Source: Cedecea lapagei (lineage in GTDB: Bacteria; Pseudomonadota; Gammaproteobacteria; Enterobacterales; Enterobacteriaceae). Taken from it: a DNA stretch of 64,000 bases. Below the pieces are notes generated by a model, which saw only the letters and a list, made by a program, of their open reading frames with translations, had not been told where the DNA came from and did not search any database. Location of the stretch: positions 2,418,001-2,482,000 of the forward strand of contig NZ_LR134201.1 in the NCBI RefSeq assembly GCF_900635955.1, given 5' to 3'. This document shows positions 51,610-60,609 of this stretch, one piece after another. Position numbers and translations under genes: made by a program. Each line of letters starts with the position of its first letter. Position 1 is the first letter of the stretch.

Positions 51610-52362
51610 CTAACGAACTAAGAAGTCATTCATTTCATAAAGGTGTTCCATGAACTCCTGTCGGTCACAACTATAATGGGCTTTTTTATGGCAACGCGGA
51701 CATAGAGCGACCGTATTGTGTACTGTATCTGGTCCTGAATCTCGTAAAAACCTCACATGGTGCACCTCTAAAAAAACTGACCCAGAGTCCATTAATAATG
51801 GAGGTACGCTGTTAGAGCATCCCTGACACTGGCCTTTAGCACGTGAAAGGGCATACTCTTTAACCTTTTCACATCTTTCTATTACATCTCTAGTCTCACA
51901 TATTTTTTTCGGATATTCATTACCGGGTGGTATACCCATTGCCATTTTTTCAGCTATTACTGATGTGGGACTCACAGCTTTTCTTTGCAAGTATCGAACA
52001 CCACTCGCCTGTCCATTATTAGTGAATATCTTCCACTGCTGGGTGGTCACACCGATCAGTTCCGCATTACTAATGTTAAACTTATAGAAATTATATTTAC
52101 TCTTAAGCCCTTTTACCTTCTCGAAAGTGGTCACTTTTCCTAGCCATAGTTTTGCAGGACCATCAGTCTGCACATGAAATATTAATAGATAATCTATATC
52201 ATTTGGTGCGGCGAATTTCCATTTACCCGTTGAAACAGGAGTGTCACCTTTAAACTCGAGGTGAGCGCCACTGGTTTTGACTGCCGCAAACCCCGAGCTA
52301 GCACATATATCCTGTGAGGTAATAACCTCGAGGTAGTCATTAAACTCTTTATTTTTTGTCAT
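51610..52362 (-). CDS. HNH endonuclease
   Basis: The 250-residue protein has its nuclease domain at the C-terminus. A zinc knuckle CQGC pairs with CPRC, and the HNH core is FLEVHHVRFL..NTVALCPRCHKKAHY. The N-terminal ~150 residues are of a kind I do not recognise and may be a specificity domain. Such layouts occur in type IV or phage-associated restriction nucleases. The ATG at 52362 is preceded by AGAGA. Codon use is AT-rich compared with neighbours, a sign of transfer. No methyltransferase is nearby. Confidence 0.82.
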   Translation of the reverse strand: MTKNKEFNDYLEVITSQDICASSGFAAVKTSGAHLEFKGDTPVSTGKWKFAAPNDIDYLLIFHVQTDGPAKLWLGKVTTFEKVKGLKSKYNFYKFNISNAELIGVTTQQWKIFTNNGQASGVRYLQRKAVSPTSVIAEKMAMGIPPGNEYPKKICETRDVIERCEKVKEYALSRAKGQCQGCSNSVPPLLMDSGSVFLEVHHVRFLRDSGPDTVHNTVALCPRCHKKAHYSCDRQEFMEHLYEMNDFLVR

Positions 52363-52568
52363 GATTTCTCTATATATAAAACACATTATGAACTAAAAGA
52401 ACGTTACCCTGATTAAAAGGCCATCAGGGTGGGTAAAGTGTATTCAGGTTTAATAATGTTCTTTGCTCGCCACAGGGCGATAGATAACAATATACCAGAT
52501 CACCAAACTTAGTGAATAACCTCAGGCTTAAATGGTATGGGCTTTCCCCCCTGGCCTCTTCTTCAACG

Positions 52569-53189
52569 TCAAACGCTCACATAGCGCTGCTTTTCCGTTG
52601 TCAGGTACAAAACCAGCAGCGCCTGCGCTTCGGCGATCACCGCTCTGCGCTCTTCTTCATTGTTAAGATTGGCAGCCGCCGCGCCTTTAAGCATTTGCAG
52701 GATGACGATGGTCATCAGGCCTGCTCGGGCGGGAGGTAATTGCGGGATAGCAACCTGCAGCGCGCGGGAAAAGCCGCCGCGCATGGCGTCCCTGAACTGA
52801 AGCCTGGCGGCCTGATGCTCCCCGCGCTCCTCCACCAGCCGCAGGGCAAAGGTTCGCTGCGACTGCAGCGACAGCACAAAGCGAGTGAACAGGTCAGCCG
52901 CCGTCGGAATATCAACGCCTGCCAAGCTGGCTTCCAGCGCCTCTAGCCTTTCGTTTACCTCGCGGGTGTACTCCAGCAGCAGCGCGTCGGCAAGCGACTC
53001 TTTGTTCGGGAAAAACCGATACAAGGAGCCGATAGCCGTGCCCGAGCTGGCCGCTATCTCGGTCATAGTCACGGCGTCAAAGCCCTTTTCGGCAAAGAGC
53101 CGGGTTGCTGCTTCGGTAATGGCCGCCACGCGAAGATGGCCGCGCAGGCGTTTAGGCTGGGTTGCCGCTAAAGGCGCTGGTTTTGTCAT
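52569..53189 (-). CDS. TetR-family regulator
   Basis: The 206-residue regulator has an N-terminal HTH (FDAVTMTEIAASSGTAIGSLYRFFPNKESLADALL) and a C-terminal ligand domain. It is divergent from an AbrB-type membrane gene, with a perfect 12-bp-armed inverted repeat between them that is its likely operator. The inducer is unknown. Confidence 0.9.
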   Translation of the reverse strand: MTKPAPLAATQPKRLRGHLRVAAITEAATRLFAEKGFDAVTMTEIAASSGTAIGSLYRFFPNKESLADALLLEYTREVNERLEALEASLAGVDIPTAADLFTRFVLSLQSQRTFALRLVEERGEHQAARLQFRDAMRGGFSRALQVAIPQLPPARAGLMTIVILQMLKGAAAANLNNEEERRAVIAEAQALLVLYLTTEKQRYVSV

Positions 53190-53268
53190 AAAAAGAGTTC
53201 ATTTTCATCCGCTAACATTTCACCGCATAACGTCGATTGAGATATGCGAGGGCATCCTCTAGAATCTA

Positions 53269-53296
53269 AGTTAGGCGAGGATACCCTCGCCTAACT
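53269..53296. promoter_or_regulatory. TetR-type operator upstream of the AbrB-like gene
   Basis: Perfect 12-bp arms agttaggcgagg/cctcgcctaact around atac. A diverged second copy (GCGAGGGCATCCTC) lies about 20 bp to the left, closer to the tetR start. Confidence 0.7.
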
Positions 53297-53380
53297 CAAC
53301 TAAAATGAGTTTAAGCTACCGCTCTGGCGCGAGCCAGCTTAAACCGAAGATTCTTCCGCGCCGCAGGCGGCTATTAAAAG

Positions 53381-54469
53381 ATGAAGAGAGAAGATCCGGC
53401 GACACCCAACGCTTATCGTCTGCTGTCACCGCAGCGAATACAGTGGGGAATGCTTATTGCGGCCTCGATACTGTGCGGAGGGGTGCTCAACTGGCTGGCT
53501 ATCCCGGCGGCGCTGCTGCTGGGGCCGATGATAGCCGGGATCGTTATCTCCCTTAACGGCGCCAGAATTCAGCCTCACGGCACGCTGTTTCTCATCGCGC
53601 AGGGCATTATCGGCTGCATGATAGCCAGCAAAATGCCCTTCAGCCTCGCCAGCACCTTCAGCTCCCACTGGCTGCTGTTTATTGTCTGCGTCTTTTCGGT
53701 GATTTTTATCTGTATGCTGCTCGGCTGGATCATGACCAGGATGCGCATCCTGCCCGGCACAACTGCGCTATGGGGCCTCAGCCCTGGGGCAGCAACCGCC
53801 ATGACCTTGATGGCCGAAGCGAACGGCGCCGACGCACAGCTGGTCGCCGCCATGCAGTATTTACGCGTCATTATGGTGGCCGGCATCGCCTCCGCCTTAA
53901 TGACGGTTTCAGGTGAACATGTGCCTGCCACTTCAGCGGCAGTAGATCTCTTTGACCATGGCTCTTACGTGGCGTTAGCCGAAACAGCCGGGCTTATCGC
54001 CTTCGGCTGTATTGCGGCTAAAGTGCTGCGCCTTCCCGCAGGAGCGCTGCTGATCACGCTGGTTGCTGGCGTGGTGCTCTCCCAAAATCGCTGGATGGAT
54101 ATCGCGCTGCCGCAGTGGGTGCTGGTGCTGGCGTACACGATTGTCGGCTGGCGAATTGGGCTTAAATTTACTCGCCCGCTGCTGAGGCATGCCGCCCACG
54201 TGCTGCCCCGCATTGCGGTCAGCATCGCCATTTTGATTGCTCTGTGCGGGGTGATGGCCGCGATTCTGGTGATGGTCACGGATATCGATCCGCTTACCGC
54301 CTATTTAGCCATGAGCCCCGGCGGCGCGGACTCGGTGGCAATTATCGCCGCCTCCAGCAAACACATTGATATCGCTTTTGTGATGTCGATGCAGATGACC
54401 CGCTTTATTATTCTCGTCGCCTTCGGGCCGGTTATCGCCGCCCTCATGAAGCGGCAGGCGATGAGGTGA
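53381..54469 (+). CDS. abrB: AbrB-family membrane protein
   Basis: A 362-residue integral membrane protein of the AbrB duplication family (E. coli AbrB, 348 residues), with about ten TM helices in two repeats. The signature motifs are IPAALLLGPMIAG and LSPGAATAMTLMAEANGAD in the first half and SPGGADSVAIIAASS in the second. E. coli AbrB has been linked to aidB regulation; transport is also possible. An internal ATG at 53450 has a better ribosome site. It is divergent from the TetR gene. Confidence 0.85.
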   Translation: MKREDPATPNAYRLLSPQRIQWGMLIAASILCGGVLNWLAIPAALLLGPMIAGIVISLNGARIQPHGTLFLIAQGIIGCMIASKMPFSLASTFSSHWLLFIVCVFSVIFICMLLGWIMTRMRILPGTTALWGLSPGAATAMTLMAEANGADAQLVAAMQYLRVIMVAGIASALMTVSGEHVPATSAAVDLFDHGSYVALAETAGLIAFGCIAAKVLRLPAGALLITLVAGVVLSQNRWMDIALPQWVLVLAYTIVGWRIGLKFTRPLLRHAAHVLPRIAVSIAILIALCGVMAAILVMVTDIDPLTAYLAMSPGGADSVAIIAASSKHIDIAFVMSMQMTRFIILVAFGPVIAALMKRQAMR

Positions 54470-54479
54470 AAAGCTGCCT

Positions 54480-55106
54480 TTACCCCTCATAAAGCGAGAA
54501 TAACGCGCCGGTGTTATAGACCAGGCCAAACAGCGCAACGGCGAGCAAAAAGAGAGAAGAAATCACGTCGAGAAGCTTGCCGTGGCGTTCCGGCACCCAG
54601 CGGTTCACCGTCAGGATAGAGGCCGCGAGAATTGCGAAGTCGAGGATAATCCAGACCAGAGATAGCGTCATAATACTGGCGGTAAAATCCTGGGTAATCG
54701 CCATAAATTGGGGAAAAAAGGAGACAAAAAACAGGATATCTTTCGGGTTAGAGACTCCGATAAGAAACCCTTTCAGCCATCCACCCCGCTCGCTCATCGG
54801 CGCGATATCAGCCGGATCGCGATTTCTGCGCTGCAGGCTGTTTACCGCTCCCCAGCCGATAAAAAGCGATCCCGCAAGCCCCAACAAAGACAAATAAAAC
54901 GGCGTAAGCGCGACAACGCCAGCCAGCACCATTGCCGCAAACGCAATCAGCACCAGCGAGGCGGCATTGGTACCAATCAAGGTAACAAATGCCTTTCTGC
55001 TGCCATGCCGCGCTGCGGTGCCGGTCACCAGCGCAACGACCGGGCCAGGAGTCAGGATCAGCATGAAAACGGCGAGCGTGTAGGCAGCCAGCAGCGGCAG
55101 GTTCAT
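54480..55106 (-). CDS. LysE/RhtB-family amino-acid exporter
   Basis: The 208-residue, six-TM exporter has the family motif LTPGPVVALVTGTAARHGSRKAF near the N-terminus and SNPKDILFFVSFFPQF in the middle. Members export amino acids such as threonine, homoserine lactone or arginine; the substrate here is not readable. It is divergent from a LysR gene, with a perfect palindrome between them, and converges with the AbrB-like gene. Confidence 0.9.
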   Translation of the reverse strand: MNLPLLAAYTLAVFMLILTPGPVVALVTGTAARHGSRKAFVTLIGTNAASLVLIAFAAMVLAGVVALTPFYLSLLGLAGSLFIGWGAVNSLQRRNRDPADIAPMSERGGWLKGFLIGVSNPKDILFFVSFFPQFMAITQDFTASIMTLSLVWIILDFAILAASILTVNRWVPERHGKLLDVISSLFLLAVALFGLVYNTGALFSLYEG

Positions 55107-55192
55107 AATGTAAAATTCTCACAATAAAAATAAATGTGATGCATTAAACTGCCACCAGAGCTGATTGAAAAACGTAAAAAACTGCGCTTCAA

Positions 55193-55209
55193 TGTGAGTT
55201 AAACTCACA
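55193..55209. promoter_or_regulatory. Perfect palindrome between lysE-like and lysR genes
   Basis: TGTGAGTT-a-AACTCACA, 14 bp upstream of the LysR ATG. It is a likely autoregulatory or divergent operator. Confidence 0.55.
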
Positions 55210-55222
55210 CTGGGTAATTACT

Positions 55223-56128
55223 ATGTCTCTGCCACCGCTCTACGCGCTGCGTGCCTTTGAGGTTGCGGCCCGGCTCGGGTCATTCAGCAAAGCCGCCGGG
55301 CAGCTTAACGTCACGCCAGGTGCCGTTAGCCGTCATATCCGCACGCTGGAGACGTGGTTCGAATGCGAGCTGTTTCACCGAAACGGCCCCAAAGTTGAGG
55401 TCACCGCCGCCGGTCATGCGCTGGCAACCCAGCTTTCTGAGGGCTTTCATCGGCTGGATCAGGCCTGCCACGCCTTTCGCAGCGGCAACCGCAGGCTGCG
55501 CTTAAAATCACCGTCGACGCTGACCATGCGCTGGCTGCTGGATGTCCTCAGCGTTTTCCGACAGCAGTACGCGACCCCGGAAATAGAAATGACCAGCGTC
55601 TGGATGGATACCGACTCAGTGGACTTTACGCGTGAGCCCTATGACTGCGCCATCCTGCTGGGCGACGGGAGATTCGGCCCGGAAACGGAAGCCTGCCTGC
55701 TGTTTGACGAGTGGCTGGTGCCGGTATGTTCTCCGCACCTCGTTGAACAAGCCCGGCAGGATATTTCGCGCTGCGAGCTGATTCATCCCTCACCTGACCG
55801 CCGCGACTGGCGAAGGTGGCTAAAAAGAACCGGGAAATTCAGCGGCCTTAATATCGCTCGCGGTACAGTTTTTGACACGCTTGAGCAGGGGATCCGGGCT
55901 GCTGTCAGTGGCCACGGTATTTCAGTAGCCGATGTGCTGCTGTGCCAGGAGGCGATAAGCAGCGGCCAGCTCGCACTCCCTTTCAGCGAAGCCATTGCCA
56001 GCGGCGAAGGCTACTGGCTTGTCTGGCCGAAGGGCTCGCCACGAATAACCAACATTGAGTTGTTCTGCAGCGCCTTAAAGGCCTCCGCGCCCTGTAACCT
56101 ACCGGACTCGCTGAAGCTGCTGCGCTGA
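55223..56128 (+). CDS. LysR-family regulator, GcvA-like
   Basis: The 301-residue LysR regulator begins MSLPPLYALRAFEVAARLGSF, the GcvA/AmpR-like N-terminus, with HTH SKAAGQLNVTPGAVSRHI. The effector domain follows. It is divergent from the LysE-type exporter and probably activates it when the exported amino acid accumulates, as in other LysE/LysG pairs. That link is inference from context. Confidence 0.9.
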   Translation: MSLPPLYALRAFEVAARLGSFSKAAGQLNVTPGAVSRHIRTLETWFECELFHRNGPKVEVTAAGHALATQLSEGFHRLDQACHAFRSGNRRLRLKSPSTLTMRWLLDVLSVFRQQYATPEIEMTSVWMDTDSVDFTREPYDCAILLGDGRFGPETEACLLFDEWLVPVCSPHLVEQARQDISRCELIHPSPDRRDWRRWLKRTGKFSGLNIARGTVFDTLEQGIRAAVSGHGISVADVLLCQEAISSGQLALPFSEAIASGEGYWLVWPKGSPRITNIELFCSALKASAPCNLPDSLKLLR

Positions 56129-56245
56129 AAAGGCAAAGCGTGCAGGGCGCCAGAGGTTCGCTTATGGCACTAATATTATTATGCGCCGTTATTTGTTTGG
56201 CCCCTGACCTGTCCCGGGGTCACCCGTTATCGAAGGAATACAGTA

Positions 56246-57217
56246 TTGCCTAGTCATCAGGATCCTCAGTTCCTCTCCGTCGCGCTTTCACGGCTCAGGC
56301 TTCGGCATTTTCAGGCACTTGATGTCCTGCAGCAGCAGGGCTCATTGCGGCGAGTGGCCGCGGAGCTGGGGCTCAGCCAGTCCGCTACCGTGGCATTGAT
56401 TAACGATCTCGAGCATGCCTTTGGCATTACGCTGGTGAAGCGGGAGAAGAACGGCTCCACGCTGACCGCCGAGGCTGAAATGCTGATTGCCCGCTCAAAA
56501 ATCATTCTGCAGGAGGTGGAGTTAATTCAGCGCCATGCAGTAAAGTCCAGGCAAAGCGCGGGAACGCTGCGTATTGGTGCTTCCCCCTACCTGATCAGCG
56601 TTTTGATCCCCCAGATGCTAAGTTTGTTTAACAAAAAGAAGGGCGGCGTTTATATCGATATTCAGGAAGATACGCTGGACGTTTTGCTTCAGAAACTGGC
56701 CGAAGGTGAGCTGGATGCCGTGATTGGCAACGCGGACAAAGCTGATACGCTCTCCTTCTCCGTAGAGCTGGAGCAAAGCGTCCTGTGGGATGAGTCGCTG
56801 AGCATTATCGTGGGTCAGGGCCACCCGCTTTTCGACCTAGAACAGGCAAACCTTGAGCAAATTCTTCAGGGCCCCTGGATACTGCCTCACGGCGACTCGC
56901 ATATTCGCCATTTAGTCGATAAGGCTATCTCCGCGCTTGATGCCCCGCCGCTGGATCCCATGATTGAGTGTCGGGGGATCCTCAACCTTATAAACCTCGC
57001 AGCCGCGACCGGCGGGCTAAGCATCGCGCCAACCTCGGAGATAAATCAATTTTTATGGCGCAACCGGGTCAGACTGATCCCATGCCCGGTGAAAATTGCT
57101 ATTCCACCCTACGCCTTTATCACCCGTAAATATAAAAAACCGCTGAGCCTCCTTGAGGATATGCGGCAATGTGCAAGGGACGCGGTAGCCTCCCTGGCGC
57201 GCGGAGAAGCCAGCTAA
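56246..57217 (+). CDS. LysR-family regulator with TTG start
   Basis: The 323-residue LysR protein has an N-terminal extension before the HTH (LRHFQALDVLQQQGSLRRVAAELGLSQSATVALI). It is read from TTG at 56246, supported by AAGGAA 7 nt upstream; no in-frame ATG lies near. The effector domain has typical blocks (LPHGDSHIRHLVD). It lies alone between the other lysR gene and the glutaredoxin gene. Its target could be the downstream grxB-like/ycgM pair. Confidence 0.88.
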   Translation: MPSHQDPQFLSVALSRLRLRHFQALDVLQQQGSLRRVAAELGLSQSATVALINDLEHAFGITLVKREKNGSTLTAEAEMLIARSKIILQEVELIQRHAVKSRQSAGTLRIGASPYLISVLIPQMLSLFNKKKGGVYIDIQEDTLDVLLQKLAEGELDAVIGNADKADTLSFSVELEQSVLWDESLSIIVGQGHPLFDLEQANLEQILQGPWILPHGDSHIRHLVDKAISALDAPPLDPMIECRGILNLINLAAATGGLSIAPTSEINQFLWRNRVRLIPCPVKIAIPPYAFITRKYKKPLSLLEDMRQCARDAVASLARGEAS

Positions 57218-57393
57218 ACCTGGCAGGTGCCGCCGTGGCGGCACCTTACGTACCCGCCGCAGCTCCCGTTAACGCCCGCTGACCTTAAATTCAGATCACG
57301 TGACTCATAAATCGTGACTTCCGCATTTCACCTTTGATCGCCACTATTTCCACATCCAGACGTTTTGCTCCGGCTCCGGTCTAAGGAATAAAA

Positions 57394-58041
57394 ATGCAGC
57401 TGTATTATTACGAGCATTGCCCGTTTTGCGCGAAAGTTCGCTATTTTGCGGGGCTGAAAGGTATTCCCCTGACCTTGAAGATCGTCATGGCGGATGACGA
57501 AGAGACCACTACCCGGTTAGTGGGTAAAAAGGTTGTCCCCGTTTTAATAAAAGATAATGGTCAGGCGTTGGCTGAAAGTAACGACATCATTCATTATCTT
57601 GACGGCCTTGACGGCACCCCCATGTTAACGGCTGCCCCCCAGGCTGAAACAGGTGAGTGGATAACATCGCTGCGCCTTTTTCTAAAATATTTAACCTATC
57701 CGCGGTTTGCCAAAACGCCCTTCGCCGAGCTCTCAACCCCAGGCGCACGGGAGAGCTATTACCAGAAAGAAACCAAGGCGATTGGTAATCTTGAAGAGAA
57801 GTTCGCGCAATCTCAGACGTGGATTCAGGCCCTGAACGCAAAGCTTAATGAACTCGCTAACTTGCCCTGTATCTCCGCAAACAACACGGATTCACTGTCC
57901 ATCACCGATATTGAGCTGTTCGTGTTCCTGCGCAATGCCAGCATCGTTAAAGGCAGTATCTGGCCCCAAAGCATTGAGCAATATCTCAACGTCAGGGCAA
58001 AAAGAAGCCAGCTTCCACTCTATTTTGATATCGCTATCTGA
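57394..58041 (+). CDS. grxB: Glutaredoxin 2-like protein (GrxB family)
   Basis: The 215-residue protein has a thioredoxin-fold N-domain with active site CPFC (E. coli GrxB has CPYC) and a GST-like all-helical C-domain. It is thus a GrxB relative, which reduces mixed disulfides using glutathione. Sequence similarity to E. coli GrxB is only moderate in the C-domain, so it may be a paralogue. It lies 57 bp before ycgM on the same strand and may be cotranscribed with it. Confidence 0.83.
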   Translation: MQLYYYEHCPFCAKVRYFAGLKGIPLTLKIVMADDEETTTRLVGKKVVPVLIKDNGQALAESNDIIHYLDGLDGTPMLTAAPQAETGEWITSLRLFLKYLTYPRFAKTPFAELSTPGARESYYQKETKAIGNLEEKFAQSQTWIQALNAKLNELANLPCISANNTDSLSITDIELFVFLRNASIVKGSIWPQSIEQYLNVRAKRSQLPLYFDIAI

Positions 58042-58098
58042 ATAGAAAGCTGTTCATACAAAAGATGTCGTTTTAAAAACGCTGTAGAGGATCAAGAT

Positions 58099-58758
58099 AT
58101 GTATCAACATCGCAACTGGCAGGGAAATGAACTGAATATCCCGGCAGGCAAAGTCGTCTGCGTTGGCAGCAACTATGCGAAACATATTCAGGAGATGGGT
58201 AGCGCAACCCCGGACGAACCGGTGGTGTTTATCAAACCCGAAACGGCGCTGTGCGATATCGGCCAGCCCCTGGCGCTGCCGCAGGGCTTTGGGTCCGTTC
58301 ATCATGAGCTGGAGCTGGCCATTCTGATTGGCTCTCCCCTCACCCAGGCCAGCGAGAAAGAAGTCGTTCCGTCAATCGCCGGATACGGTATTGCTCTGGA
58401 TCTGACGCTCCGTGAACTGCAGGCCAAAATGAAAAAAGCCGGTCAGCCGTGGGAAAAGGCCAAAAGCTTTGATGATTCATGCCCACTTTCCGGGTTTGTT
58501 TCTGCGGCCGACTTCAGCGGCGATCCGCAAAATACGGCGCTCGAACTGAAAATTAACGGTGAAATCCGCCAGCAGGGCTCCACCGCCGATATGATACATA
58601 AAATCGTCCCGCTGATTGCCTACATGAGTCGATTTTTCACCCTTCGTCCCGGCGATGTCATTCTTACCGGCACTCCGGAAGGCGTTGGCCCGTTGAATAG
58701 CGGGGATAAGCTTGAACTCAGCTTCTCTGAGTATCACCTTGCCACACGGGTTTTATAG
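58099..58758 (+). CDS. ycgM: Fumarylacetoacetate hydrolase family protein YcgM
   Basis: The 219-residue enzyme matches E. coli YcgM. The metal-binding acidic triad is FGSVHHELELAILIG with a later Asp in GYGIALDLTLRE, and the ending TGTPEGVGPL is typical of acylpyruvate and related hydrolases. E. coli YcgM is regarded as an oxaloacetate tautomerase/acylpyruvase-type protein. It ends near a bidirectional terminator shared with convergent pgaD. Confidence 0.93.
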   Translation: MYQHRNWQGNELNIPAGKVVCVGSNYAKHIQEMGSATPDEPVVFIKPETALCDIGQPLALPQGFGSVHHELELAILIGSPLTQASEKEVVPSIAGYGIALDLTLRELQAKMKKAGQPWEKAKSFDDSCPLSGFVSAADFSGDPQNTALELKINGEIRQQGSTADMIHKIVPLIAYMSRFFTLRPGDVILTGTPEGVGPLNSGDKLELSFSEYHLATRVL

Positions 58759-58795
58759 CACGGCGATGCCTGCGAACGGATGAGAACAAAAGTCA

Positions 58796-58822
58796 GGGCG
58801 GTATCTGAAACTGATACCGCCC
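58796..58822. terminator. Bidirectional terminator between ycgM and pgaD
   Basis: Perfect 10-bp stem gggcggtatc/gataccgccc with a 7-nt loop and T-rich tails on both strands. Confidence 0.85.
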
Positions 58823-58834
58823 TTGTTGCCCGTT

Positions 58835-59281
58835 TTATTCTTCTGAAAGCTCACGCTTCCGCTCTGCGGCATTCGCTTTAAGATCGATAATCTGCCCGAT
58901 CTGGTCATGATAAACCGTCAGCTGGTTGTACTGACTCATCTCAGAGACAAGCTGCGTCGGCAGGTTAAAGCTTCTGGCCAGCTCGTTAAGCTGCAGCGGG
59001 CCATGGTCGTCGTGATATCTGTCGCTGTACCGGCGCAGACTGTACTGATACCAGAGGATCAGCAGCCAGCCGTTTATCCCGGCAATCAGCAAATACAGCA
59101 GCACAGAGCTGAGAGACTGCACGACAATCTCCCCGCGCTGGTCAGGCAGCAGCATGAGCTGCAGCATCAGGTTTCTCCAGACAAAGAACAGAAAGCCGGC
59201 CCAGGCAATCGCGGTTAAGAGGCCGTCAAAAACGCGGGGGCCGAGTTTGTCTTCGGTCAGTATCAGCGTGTTGGTCTGCAT
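58835..59281 (-). CDS. pgaD: PgaD, poly-N-acetylglucosamine synthase subunit
   Basis: A 148-residue inner-membrane protein with two TM helices near the N-terminus (about 20-42 and 60-80) and a cytosolic tail. PgaD pairs with PgaC, and both together bind c-di-GMP in E. coli. Its ATG overlaps the PgaC stop by one base (TAATG), a sign of coupled translation. It is slightly longer than E. coli PgaD (137). Confidence 0.88.
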   Translation of the reverse strand: MQTNTLILTEDKLGPRVFDGLLTAIAWAGFLFFVWRNLMLQLMLLPDQRGEIVVQSLSSVLLYLLIAGINGWLLILWYQYSLRRYSDRYHDDHGPLQLNELARSFNLPTQLVSEMSQYNQLTVYHDQIGQIIDLKANAAERKRELSEE

Positions 59282-60609
59282 TATATTCTTCCTTTTCCAC
59301 GGTCAGGGCTTACCCAGCGCGCGCGGGCGCGTCGGCGTTTGAGCATTACTTTGGGAAATGAAACCAGAGTGGTTAACAGGCCAATCATCCAGTACATCAT
59401 CGGGAACCAGATGATCCAGAACAGAGAGCCGGCAATCCGCTTTTCATAACGCCGCTCAATGAACAGGCTGACCAGGAACTGCATCAGGCACATCACGCCG
59501 AGCAGCAGCCCGGTAAACTCCGGCGGGAATAACGTCTCCACCACCAGGTTTGCCGGCAGCGTGGCCAGGTGGCTGGCAATAAACAGTATGATGGTGATGG
59601 CATAGGCAAACGCCCACACCGTCGAAAGCACATACTCCATGAACAGCGGCCACATCCGGCGGTGCTCCCAGCGGAACAGGCGGCGCAGGTTGACCAGAAA
59701 CACTTCTGCCCCACCCTGAGCCCAGCGCAGCCGCTGTTTCCAAAGCCCTCTTAGCGTTTCCGGCATCAGGATCCAGCACAGCGCACGCGGCTCGAAATAG
59801 AGTGTCCAGTGATGCAGCTGCAGCTTCCAGCTGATATCGATATCCTCGGTGATCATGTCCGGGCTCCAGTACCCGACGTCCGCCAGCGCCTGACGGCGAA
59901 AAGCGGCAATCACGCCGGAGACGGTGAACACGCGGCCATAAATACGCTGGGTGCGCTTAATCAGCCCGATAATGGAAGAGAACTCCCCGACCTGAATACG
60001 GCCAATCAGGTTAGAGCGGGTACGGATGCGTGGGTTGCCGGTGACAGCCCCGACATTCGGGTGACGAACCAGCGGGCCCGCCAGATAGGCGGCGGTATCC
60101 CGCTCAAGCAGAGCATCCCCGTCGATACACACCAGCAAATCACCGCGCGCTGCGGCGGCCCCGGCTTTTAGCGCCACGGCTTTGCCCTGGTTTGCCGCAA
60201 GATGAATCACCCTCAGCTTCGGGTATTCCAGCGCAAGCTGGTTCAGAATTTCGGCGGTGTTATCGCGGGAACCGTCGTTGATGGCGATAACCTCGATATT
60301 GGCATAACGCTGATCCAGCGCGGCCTCGATTGTTTCGCGGGCATTTTTGCCTTCGTTAAAACAAGGGATAAGGATAGAGATCAGCGGATTACCTTCCAGC
60401 TCCGGCGGGGGCGTATCTTCACCCCATGGCCAGTGACGCTCCAGCTTAAACCAGAAGTAGAGCCCGCCGGTCATCCACAGCACCGACATAAACAGCGGCC
60501 AGAAGAAGACAAAATCCAGCAGGATTTCGCCGGTAAACGTAGCCGCCATCCCGAGCGGCAAGCCAAGTACCAGACACAGGATCAGCAGAGACAGAAGACG
60601 ATCAGTCAT
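59281..60609 (-). CDS. pgaC: PgaC, poly-beta-1,6-N-acetylglucosamine synthase
   Basis: A 442-residue family 2 glycosyltransferase in the inner membrane. The catalytic motifs are CIDGDALLE (DxD), TEDIDISW and QRLRWAQG (QxxRW), with TM helices at both ends. It polymerises UDP-GlcNAc to PNAG, allosterically activated by c-di-GMP with PgaD. The ATG at 60609 overlaps the pgaB stop by 8 bp. Confidence 0.94.
   Translation of the reverse strand: MTDRLLSLLILCLVLGLPLGMAATFTGEILLDFVFFWPLFMSVLWMTGGLYFWFKLERHWPWGEDTPPPELEGNPLISILIPCFNEGKNARETIEAALDQRYANIEVIAINDGSRDNTAEILNQLALEYPKLRVIHLAANQGKAVALKAGAAAARGDLLVCIDGDALLERDTAAYLAGPLVRHPNVGAVTGNPRIRTRSNLIGRIQVGEFSSIIGLIKRTQRIYGRVFTVSGVIAAFRRQALADVGYWSPDMITEDIDISWKLQLHHWTLYFEPRALCWILMPETLRGLWKQRLRWAQGGAEVFLVNLRRLFRWEHRRMWPLFMEYVLSTVWAFAYAITIILFIASHLATLPANLVVETLFPPEFTGLLLGVMCLMQFLVSLFIERRYEKRIAGSLFWIIWFPMMYWMIGLLTTLVSFPKVMLKRRRARARWVSPDRGKGRI

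Noticed and set aside
53305..53556. 83-codon frame before and overlapping the abrB-like gene
   Set aside because: Mostly out of frame with a clear membrane-protein gene and without a ribosome site.
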